Assembly: GCA_034675265.1 (NCBI GenBank)
Contig: JAUCDK010000014.1
Location: 1 to 31,907, forward strand
DNA length: 31,907 bases
From: UBA7396 sp034675265
GTDB lineage: Bacteria; Patescibacteriota; Gracilibacteria; BD1-5; UBA6164
Direction: 5' to 3'
Of the stretch, positions 1 to 5,890 are shown piece by piece (within the stretch, counting starts at the first letter, position 1; each line of letters opens with the position of its first letter). The position numbers and the translations under genes were made by a program. The notes under the pieces are model-generated. The model had not been told where the DNA came from and searched no databases. It worked only from the letters and a program-made list of their open reading frames with translations.

Positions 1-109
1 TTTGCTAAAATCAGTAGAAAAATACGAAAAAAACTTTTATACATAAAAAATTGATAATAAGTATTTGGTTTTATTTTATAAATCTTTTACTAAATGTAAA
101 ATATTTTTA
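1..109. other. AT-rich flank, no gene seen
   Basis: Short AT-rich stretch downstream of the reverse transcriptase stop codon on the minus strand. No open frame, RNA gene or convincing terminator hairpin was seen. Confidence 0.5.
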
Positions 110-1351
110 TTATATATTTCTCTTTTTCACCAATTTCATACATCCTCACCTGATATAAAACTCATTCCAAAAAGAAGGATGGATATTTTGTAAAAGTAAT
201 TTTTTCCTGACTTTATAACTTTTATAATGTTTTAAAAATCAAAGATATGAGTTTATAATGGAGAGAGATTTGTTTTTAAAAATTTGTCATCCTCGTGCTT
301 GACACGGGGATCTAGTAAGCTGATTTAAGTTTTCTGGATTATCTAGTCAAACCAGATAATGACAAGAGTATTTCAGTTTTACTTCATAATTCAATTTTTG
401 TATTTTTTCATAAAAGTTTCACTTTATTCTTCTTCCAGAATAGAGAGTATATGGTTTAATAAAAGCTCATAAAAATAAAACTCATTTTGTATAGTATTGA
501 AGATAAAATTTATTTGGATGAAGTTGTAGTTTTAATTCTTGTTTTAAATATTTTTCTATTTCATTTTTGCAATAAAGTAAATATTTTTTATCGGGATGAA
601 TAATTACAAAATCATCAACATATCTGCCATAATATTTTATTTTGAGTTTATGTTTTATAAATTTATCAAAACTATCTAGATACAGATTTGCAAATATTTG
701 GCTGGTGAGATTTCAGATAGGAAGTCCAGTATTTTTTCTCGCAAAAAATAAAGACTTACTTTTTGGTAAGCCTTGCCAGTTTGTTTTGTCTCATTTTATT
801 ATGCAGTTTTTAGTTGGATGATTGTAGATGATTTTTTGGATGAGTTCTTTAGCAAGAGACCAGTCTTTATTCAAGACCGGTCTCAAAGTTGTTTCTATCT
901 TCTCCCACAATATATCTTTATCTATACTCATAAAAAATCACTGAATATCCAGTTTCATGATATAACAATCCTCTTTATAATTTTTACTACAACTTTTTAT
1001 AAATTTCTCTATTCTTTTTATTCAAAACAAAGTTCATTTTCACTCTCTGCAACTATAACTATCGTGTATAAAAAGATCTTCAAAAATATGGTTTATCTGG
1101 TTTATCACATAGTGATGCACCACTCTATCTCTAAAATCTCAAGCAAATATCTCTCTTTTAACTGGTTTTTCTACTATAAAAGCTATACTTTTCCCTACTT
1201 CATAGGTTCAAGTATATATTTCAAGAGCGAGTTTTATAAGATTTGATTCATAGTCCATCTCAAACTGGAGCTGGTTTATAGTTTTTCTTTTGTTTTTTCT
1301 GCAATCATAGTATGCTTTGAAAAGTTCTTGTAAAAGTGTATTATAGTCCAT
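110..1351 (-). CDS. DGR-type reverse transcriptase
   Basis: Group II intron-like reverse transcriptase of a diversity-generating retroelement; it would copy the template-repeat RNA with errors at adenines to rewrite the variable region of the target gene. With TGA as Gly the frame is open for 413 residues. Visible motifs in order: CRKNKRKT near residue 20, REIFAGDFRDRVVHH near 75, SYSCREGKGTLFGIKR near 105, KLDIQGFFMSI near 135, GLPIGNLTSQIFANLYLD near 210, the catalytic YVDD near 244, and KGVLFLGAFIKP near 280. These match DGR RTs better than retron or intron RTs. Several key glycines (GKG, QGFF, PIGN) are TGA. The C-terminal part contains about 28 residues encoded by an inserted palindromic repeat pair, in frame, before the family ending (INSYLGFLKHY). 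A second inverted repeat lies in frame near residue 160. It is the last gene of the DGR cassette. Whether the enzyme is active is unknown. Confidence 0.93.
285..364. repeat. Empty pair of inverted 31-bp palindromic repeats inside the RT gene
   Basis: Two 31-bp units in inverted orientation: 285-315, read on the minus strand, and 334-364, read on the plus strand, separated by 18 bp. Each begins CTRGAT, has a hairpin with GTCAA in the loop region, and ends ATGACA, with the ATGACA ends outward. The units match those that bound the GIY-YIG gene at 1463-1836. The pair lies inside the RT reading frame and keeps it open. Confidence 0.85.
856..884. repeat. Inverted repeat GAGACCAGTCTT / AAGACCGGTCTC within RT gene
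   Basis: Two 12-bp arms (856-867 and 873-884) with a 5-nt loop and one mismatch, inside the RT coding sequence (peptide LRPVLNKDWSL). The same arm sequence recurs at 3620-3631 in the DGR target leader and at 29269-29344 beside the third prepilin, so it belongs to a dispersed palindrome family. Confidence 0.7.
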
Positions 1352-1371
1352 AATATCTTTGTTTAATTTTT

Positions 1372-1403
1372 AAAAGGAGAGACAATTTTTTGTCTCTCCT
1401 TTT
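1372..1403. repeat. Perfect 12-bp hairpin between template-repeat remnant and RT
   Basis: Arms AAAAGGAGAGAC and GTCTCTCCTTTT surround an 8-nt loop. The hairpin lies 20 nt before the RT start codon on the minus strand and just after the template-repeat remnant. It could terminate or process the template RNA, or attenuate RT expression; the T run after it is weak, so the role is inference. Confidence 0.65.
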
Positions 1404-1420
1404 AAATAGAATTCTTTTAA

Positions 1421-1454
1421 CTGCTACACGAACACAACGAACACGGTTATTGTT
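1421..1454 (-). repeat. DGR template repeat remnant (3' end only)
   Basis: On the minus strand this stretch reads AACAATAAC followed by CGTGTTCGTTGTGTTCGTG and TAGCAG. It aligns with the end of the variable region (2139-2172 or so) of the target gene. The differences are four adenines of the template replaced in the variable region (AAT to GCT, AAC to TCC) plus one T-to-C in the terminal part, where template and target initiation sites usually differ. Adenine-only change in the coding part is the signature of DGR mutagenic retrohoming. Homology stops at 1455, next to the palindrome at 1463, so about 80-90 nt of a normal-length template are missing. Confidence 0.78.
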
Positions 1455-1462
1455 GTAAAATA

Positions 1463-1493
1463 TGTCATTATCCGGCTTGACCGGATAATCCAG
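1463..1493 (-). repeat. 31-bp palindromic repeat, left boundary of GIY-YIG element
   Basis: 31-bp unit with a perfect stem around GTCAA, read on the minus strand, ATGACA end outward. It supplies the last codons and the TAA stop of the GIY-YIG gene. It is inverted relative to the unit at 1806-1836. Confidence 0.88.
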
Positions 1494-1767
1494 TAGATAA
1501 ATCTTGCCAAGTAGAATTAAACTTTTCTATTAATTCTAACTTCCATTTTCTATTCCATTTTTTTAGATTTTTCTCTCTTTGTAAAGCAACTTTTATATCA
1601 TTTGTTTCTTCAAAATAAACAAGTGTATTTACTCAATATTCTTTTGTAAATCAATCAACCAATTTATTTTTGTGTGCATATATTCTTCTTGTCAAATCAT
1701 TTGTAACTCATATATACAAAGTTCAATTTTTTTTACTTGCTAGAATATAAATATAATATGTTTTCAT
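1468..1767 (-). CDS. Single-domain GIY-YIG endonuclease (UPF0213-like)
   Basis: 99-residue GIY-YIG nuclease domain protein. The YIY at residues 5-7 and LYIGVT at 17-22 form the GIY-YIG signature, the arginine pair follows in LTRRIYAH at 25-32, and the family glutamate region YFEETNDIKVALQREKNLKKWNRKWK lies at 51-76. The family cuts DNA with one metal ion; small stand-alone members have no settled function. Six glycine codons, including those in the catalytic signature, are read from TGA or GGA as code 25 predicts. The last nine residues (TGLSGQAG and context) are encoded by the palindromic repeat that bounds the element, and that repeat also gives the stop codon. A second repeat copy lies just upstream. 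The gene therefore sits exactly between two inverted copies of the same hairpin, inside the DGR, and may mobilise them; that role is inference. Confidence 0.9.
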
Positions 1768-1781
1768 TGTTTATATTTTAA

Positions 1782-2033
1782 TTATAATGAATCAATTATA
1801 CTTTTCTGGATATTCGGGTCAAGCCCGAATATGACAAAGATAAGCAAATATTCTTTTTTGTTATAGTTTCTATTTGCCCTATAGATATTTTTCACGAGTG
1901 AAATAGCTTCTTTTTTCATATCTTGACCAAGAGAATATTTGTACTCTCTATCAAACTTTTTGGTTATATTAAAGACATGTAAAATAAAATTATAGATTTC
2001 TTTATATATTGGCAAATTATAATACAGTGCCAT
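1782..2033 (-). CDS. avd: DGR accessory protein Avd, C-terminally truncated
   Basis: Avd is the small four-helix-bundle protein that binds the DGR reverse transcriptase and template RNA. The chosen start gives MALYYNLPIYKEIYNF, the usual opening of this family; a longer frame back to 2099 adds an unlikely N-terminal extension. FDREYKYSLGQ at about 30-40 and IYRANRN at about 57-63 are the family hallmarks. After residue 70 the normal third and fourth helices are absent; the frame runs into the 31-bp palindrome at 1806-1836 (IFGLDPN) and stops at 83 residues, where relatives have about 110-125. It lies between the target gene and the template repeat, the usual DGR order. Loss of the C-terminal helices probably disables it. 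Confidence 0.82.
   Translation of the reverse strand: MALYYNLPIYKEIYNFILHVFNITKKFDREYKYSLGQDMKKEAISLVKNIYRANRNYNKKEYLLIFVIFGLDPNIQKSIIDSL
1806..1836 (+). repeat. 31-bp palindromic repeat, right boundary of GIY-YIG element
   Basis: Same 31-bp family as 1463-1493 and 285-364, opposite orientation to 1463-1493. The stem bases differ from the other copies but remain paired (ATATTCGGG with CCCGAATAT). It encodes the last residues of the truncated Avd. Confidence 0.88.
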
Positions 2034-2116
2034 AAAAAAATAGTTATACAAAGTATAACTTCGACTAACAAATCGCTTTTCAAGCTCTTTGACTGTCACT
2101 TAAATAGTTGAATCTA

Positions 2117-2137
2117 TAGCCAGCTTCGCTACGGCTA
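2117..2137 (-). promoter_or_regulatory. Hairpin just downstream of the DGR variable region
   Basis: On the minus strand TAGCC-GT-AGC-GAA-GCT-GGCTA forms an 8-bp interrupted stem with a GAA loop, overlapping the target stop codon and directly 3' of the variable region. DGRs studied in phage BPP-1 have a hairpin or cruciform at this position that stimulates retrohoming. No equivalent directly follows the template remnant, which fits the one-sided placement known for DGRs. Confidence 0.6.
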
Positions 2138-3727
2138 ATCTGCTACACGGACACAACGAACACGGGAAGCGTTGGGCTTACTGTTGGAGAACCAAGAAGC
2201 ATTATCGAAGAACTGTAGCCTGGCAGCGTGGATAGTGTCCTCGGTAGACGACCAATAGGGAATGGAAGCAAAACCTAATAAAGCTTGATTTCCACTTCAT
2301 TTATGTTGACAGTATAAAAATTGTAATTCTCAAGATTGAGTAGAACAGTTCGTAGTTGTTGCATTAGTGTTTGCCATAGCTGGTAAGTACCAGTCAGTAT
2401 ATCATGCCCAGTTTAAATCATCACAATATTTTGCTGCTGGATGATTTGCTAGAGTGGGATCAATAGCTTTTATAGCAGTTATATTATTTTTTCAGTTCGT
2501 AGCACTATTTACTGTAGAAAGTGATGTTTCTGTATTAGATAACTTCCATCAAGTTCAAGTATTTTGAGTTCATGCTACCCAAAGTGTTCTTCATTGATAT
2601 ACTCATGCATACAGTGCATTTTCTCATGATACTGTTGATACATTGTCTCATACTGCTAAAATTTTATTTGCACTACAACTTGATGTTCCACAAGTCCAAG
2701 TCCATGGTCAAGTTCATGATACGGTTGGACTTGATGTATCAGAACATAAATTTGTAGTTGGTGCTGATGCTACTGTACTAGTGTGAGCAGATCCACATGT
2801 TGGTCCTGCTGGTGGAGTAGTATCTGGAGTTGTTTCAGTACTTCCCCCCTCTTTCACACTACTAAAATACTCTTTTTCTCAATATACCATAACTCATACT
2901 AAATCTGGTGATACTCATAAAGTAGTTTGTATACTTCATGATAGTGTATTCCAATTTGTTTTAGTAATAGTTATTCATGTTGTTGTTTTTGTTGTTCATC
3001 AAGTCAGTGTTGTTGTTTGATTTTTTTTGTATGGTAAGTTTTGTCATTTATCAGTTACAAAGTGAATATTTTGTGCTAAATTTGTACCTCAACTATATGT
3101 TGTTGGAAGTATGAGACTCTCTGGATTAGAGAATACATCTCATTTTTTTATTACTCATTTATAATTTCCATTTACATGTGCTTGTACAGCATTAGCATAG
3201 GTAGTTGGTATTATCATACTTGTTTGCAAGTTTTCGAGTGTTGCTCAAATTTGATATTGATTATTATCATAACTTACTCCGTATACATAGTAATTATTTT
3301 CTCATACTGGATCGATTGGAGTTTTTGAGAAATTTATCATTTTTCCAATACCTTCTTTTACATATCATACTTCAAAGAGGGTTTCATCTTCACTATTTAT
3401 ATTTATAAATCCGCTCGCATATATATCTTCTGGTATTGGGTATTTTCATGTTTTTGTAGCATATAATTCAAGTCATTTTTGTAGTTGTGTTATAGTTGAT
3501 ACTCTATTTCCATCTCTAGCATCTTTAGTGTAGTTTTGAAATGATACAAAGGCTATTGTAGCTAGAATTGCCAGTATCGTGATGACGATAATCAGTTCTA
3601 CGAGAGTAAATCATGTATTAAGACCGGTCTTAACTTGTTTGTAAGTATAGTTTTGAAATTTAGATTTTACATCTTTTCCACTAAAGACCAATTTTTGAGT
3701 AGAGGTGTTTTTATTTATTTTTTTCAT
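2135..3727 (-). CDS. DGR target: prepilin-like adhesin with variable C-terminal domain
   Basis: 530 residues after reading TGA as Gly. Type III signal/prepilin motif at residues 39-55: G|FTLVELIIVITILAILA, preceded by a long basic leader, so it should be processed by prepilin peptidase and anchored or assembled through its N-terminal helix. A Thr/Gly-rich and Cys-bearing middle follows. The C-terminus (about 395-527) resembles the DUF1566/C-type-lectin-like fold used by many DGR targets: DLNWAGYTDWYLP near 445, YWSSTE near 492 and RVRCVRVAD at the end. The last about 40 codons are the variable region; codons matching template AAT/AAC read GCT/TCC here. It shares its N-terminal helix almost exactly with the prepilins at 17355 and 31794. 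Expected at the cell surface, with the varied patch outermost (inference). Confidence 0.9.
2139..2258 (-). repeat. DGR variable region (VR), extent approximate
   Basis: The 3' end is fixed by homology to the template remnant at 1421-1454. The 5' end is estimated from the YWSSTE codons because the matching template is lost. The stretch is distinctly richer in G and C than its surroundings and encodes residues such as DTIHAARLQFF and NSKPNASRV at places where related targets are varied. Confidence 0.65.
3620..3631. repeat. Perfect 12-bp palindrome AAGACCGGTCTT in target leader
   Basis: The palindrome lies in the coding sequence of the prepilin leader, giving VKTGLN just before the cleavage site. 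The same motif is an arm of the inverted repeats at 856-884 and, with one change per arm, at 29269-29344. Confidence 0.65.
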
Positions 3728-3768
3728 AAATATTAAAATTAAAAATTAAAATTGTTTTTGTTTTATTA

Positions 3769-3872
3769 ACCCATCCGGATTTCAACCACCTTCCCTTATA
3801 TAAGGGAAGGATTAAAATTAAAGTTCTTCCTTTTATTCCCCTCTCTTAGATAAGGGTGGGTTAGGGTAGGTT
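3769..3872. repeat. Palindromic MITE-like element
   Basis: Bounded by AACCCATCC on the left and GGTGGGTTAGGGTAGG on the right, which are roughly complementary. It contains a perfect 22-bp palindrome at 3791-3812 (CCTTCCCTTAT / ATAAGGGAAGG) and a second imperfect one, CCCCTCTCTTAGATAAGGGTGGG. Similar CCCTT/AAGGG palindromic repeats occur between genes in many bacteria. No coding capacity. Confidence 0.55.
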
Positions 3873-3897
3873 ATTTCTCGGTTCATGTTAAAGAACA

Positions 3898-3957
3898 CTA
3901 AAAAGCAGATAATTTCCTGTTTGATTTTTGTCAAACAAAAAACTATCTGCTTTTTAG
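3898..3957. repeat. Large stem-loop with 14-bp perfect stem
   Basis: Arms CTAAAAAGCAGATA and TATCTGCTTTTTAG, with an inner TGTTTGA / TCAAACA stem. It could act as a bidirectional terminator or a leader structure upstream of the DGR target; the sequence alone does not decide. Confidence 0.65.
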
Positions 3958-4133
3958 CAAATTGAGGCATACTATTCCATTTCCCTTGTGGCATTTGCTC
4001 TTGAGTTATTTTTAAGTAATAAAATTTTAAAAAAATTCTTTAGTATATCAAATGATTTTTAATTAATAAAAAATTGATTATTTTGTAAAAATATCTATAT
4101 TATTGCTTAGATATTATATAATTTATTATTTTT

Positions 4134-4529
4134 ATGCAAGAAATATATTGACTAAAAATCTTTAAGTGACTTGAAAAAAATATCATTGACATACTGATAA
4201 ATAATTCAGAAACTGAATTATTTTCTCCTGGGGAAATTATTATTATTCAATGAACTCCTTCAAATGGAAAATGATACATTATAAAATCATGAGAAGTATC
4301 AGTAGAAATTTGATGAAAAGAGATAGCAAAACTATGAGTTGGAGAAATTTTTTGAGAAATCGCCCTCTTGAATGAAGAAGAAAGAACCGCTACTATCAAA
4401 GCAACCCTTCCAACAGAAACCATAATTCTCTCTCAAAATCATTTACTTGATATGATTGATAATGGAAATGAAAGTATCAATAAAGATATTATGGAAAGAT
4501 TAGAACAAAACTTACTTAATAATTACTAA
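4134..4529 (+). CDS. Cyclic nucleotide-binding domain protein
   Basis: 131 residues, a single CRP/cNMP-binding domain without a DNA-binding helix-turn-helix. The core reads SPGEIIIIQGTPSNGKGYIIKSGEV at about 36-60 and GEIFGEIALLNEEERTATIKA at about 75-95, where the phosphate-binding cassette FGE(x)ALL…R is visible. Of its glycines several are TGA. The product is probably a small cytosolic sensor or regulatory subunit; its ligand (cAMP, cGMP or none) cannot be told. It is 4 nt upstream of tyrS and likely co-transcribed with it, and the pair ends at a strong terminator. Confidence 0.88.
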
Positions 4530-4533
4530 AATT

Positions 4534-5739
4534 ATGGAAAATAAAGACAAAATTATACAAAATTTACTTGAAAAATGAGTGTCAAAAGTAATTGATAAAG
4601 AAAATCTAGAAAAAAAATTAAAATCTGGAAAAATATTAAGAATAAAGTTTTGAATTGATCCAACTGGAACTCAAGTTCATATTTGACATGCAGTTCCTAT
4701 TTTAAAGTTGAGAGAATTTCAAAAACTTGGACATCAAATTGTAATTGTTATCTGAGATGCAACAGCACAAGTTGGAGATACTTCAGATAAAACAGCTGAA
4801 AGACCAATGCTTACGAGAGAAGAAACTCTTGCAAATGCGAAAGATTATCTTACACAATTTGGAAAAATACTTGATATTGATAAAGTAGAAGTAAGATTTA
4901 ACAGTGAATGGATGGATAAGACCAGTTTCAATTCTGTTTGAGAATTAGCAAAAAACTTCTCTGTTGCTGAAATGCTTGATAGAGATAATTTTTCAAAAAG
5001 ATACAAAGAATGAATAAGAATTTCACTTCAAGAATTTCTATATCCTGTTATGCAATGATATGATAGTGTAATGCTCAATGCTGATGTGGAACTTGGTGGA
5101 AATGACCAATACTTCAATCTTTTAGCAGGAAGAAGACTTCAAGAAGCTTTTTGACAAGAAAAACAAGATATTATAACTTTTTCTTTAATCGAAGGAACTG
5201 ATGGAAGAAAAATGAGTAAAACATATAAAAACTTTGTTGGACTCAATTTTTCAGCAAATGATATGTTTGTAAAAATTATGGAAATTTGAGATGATTTAAT
5301 CATAAAATATTTTGAAAGTTGTACTCCTCTGTATTTTGATGAAATTGCAAACTACCAAAAAAGACTTGATTCTGGAGAAAATCCAAGAAACATAAAAATT
5401 GAACTTGCAAGTGAAATTGTAAAACTCTACCATGATGAAGAAGCCACTATAGAAGCTCATAATTATTTTGAAAAAGTATTAAAAGATGGTATTGTTCCAG
5501 ATGAAAAAGATATTGAAAAAGCTGATATTGAAAGTGAAGAATGAAAACTTCCTTTAGTAACTGTTTTAGTTAAATCTGGACTTTGCAATAATTCATCTGA
5601 AGCAAGAAATGCACTTTCAGGAAATTCAGTAAAAGTAAATAATGAAATTCAAACAGATCCAAAATTCATAATTACTCTTGATAAAAAAAATTATACTTTA
5701 CTTCAAGTTGGAAAAAAGAAATTTAAAATGGTGAGATAA
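4534..5739 (+). CDS. tyrS: Tyrosyl-tRNA synthetase
   Basis: Charges tRNA-Tyr with tyrosine in the cytosol. 401 residues, a normal bacterial length. Class I signatures are the HIGH motif in GTQVHIGHAVP (residues about 45-54, the glycine is TGA) and the KMSKS-type loop GRKMSKTYKN at about 222-231. GGNDQYFNLLAGRR at about 188-200 is the tyrosine/ATP pocket segment. The C-terminal 60 residues (LVKSGLCNNSSEARNALSG) are an S4 RNA-binding domain. Second gene of a two-gene unit with the cNMP-binding protein, followed by a hairpin terminator. Confidence 0.97.
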
Positions 5740-5769
5740 AAAATAGGAACGAATGTTCCTATTTTTTTA
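5738..5769 (+). terminator. Rho-independent terminator after tyrS
   Basis: Stem AAAATAGGAAC / GTTCCTATTTT with loop GAAT and a T run, overlapping the stop codon. Confidence 0.85.
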
Positions 5770-5828
5770 ATCATTTCATATCTGCTAATATAATATTCAA
5801 AAACTTTTTTAATTCTCACAAAAAAATC

Positions 5829-5855
5829 TTGACTTTTAAAATTAGCACATATAAT
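5829..5855 (+). promoter_or_regulatory. clpB promoter
   Basis: A -35 TTGACT at 5829-5834 and -10 TATAAT at 5850-5855 with a 15-bp spacer; an alternative -10 two bases on (TAATAT) gives 17 bp. The -10 lies inside the CIRCE-like inverted repeat. Confidence 0.7.
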
Positions 5856-5868
5856 ATTTATGTGCTAA
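5842..5868 (+). promoter_or_regulatory. CIRCE-like HrcA operator upstream of clpB
   Basis: A perfect inverted repeat TTAGCACAT-N9-ATGTGCTAA. The CIRCE consensus is TTAGCACTC-N9-GAGTGCTAA; only the innermost two bases of each arm differ and symmetry is kept. It overlaps the clpB -10 and would allow HrcA to repress the gene until heat shock. Confidence 0.82.
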
Positions 5869-5890
5869 TTTATATTTTAACTTTATAAAT

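Larger units (their letters stand above)
3728..4133. other. Repeat-rich intergenic region between divergent genes
   Basis: No gene seen. The left part would hold the promoter of the DGR target on the minus strand, the right part the promoter of the cNMP-binding gene; a TATAAT at 4117-4122 is a possible -10 without a clear -35. The middle contains two palindromic structures listed separately. Confidence 0.55.

Noticed and set aside
773..1246. 157-residue open frame on the plus strand
   Set aside because: It is antisense to the reverse transcriptase, whose code-25 frame has all RT motifs; the plus-strand product has no recognisable pattern.
285..1836. CRISPR array
   Set aside because: The repeats are inverted pairs with unequal spacing and no regular spacers.
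2572..3408. Plus-strand frames of about 60 residues
   Set aside because: Shadows of the minus-strand DGR target gene.
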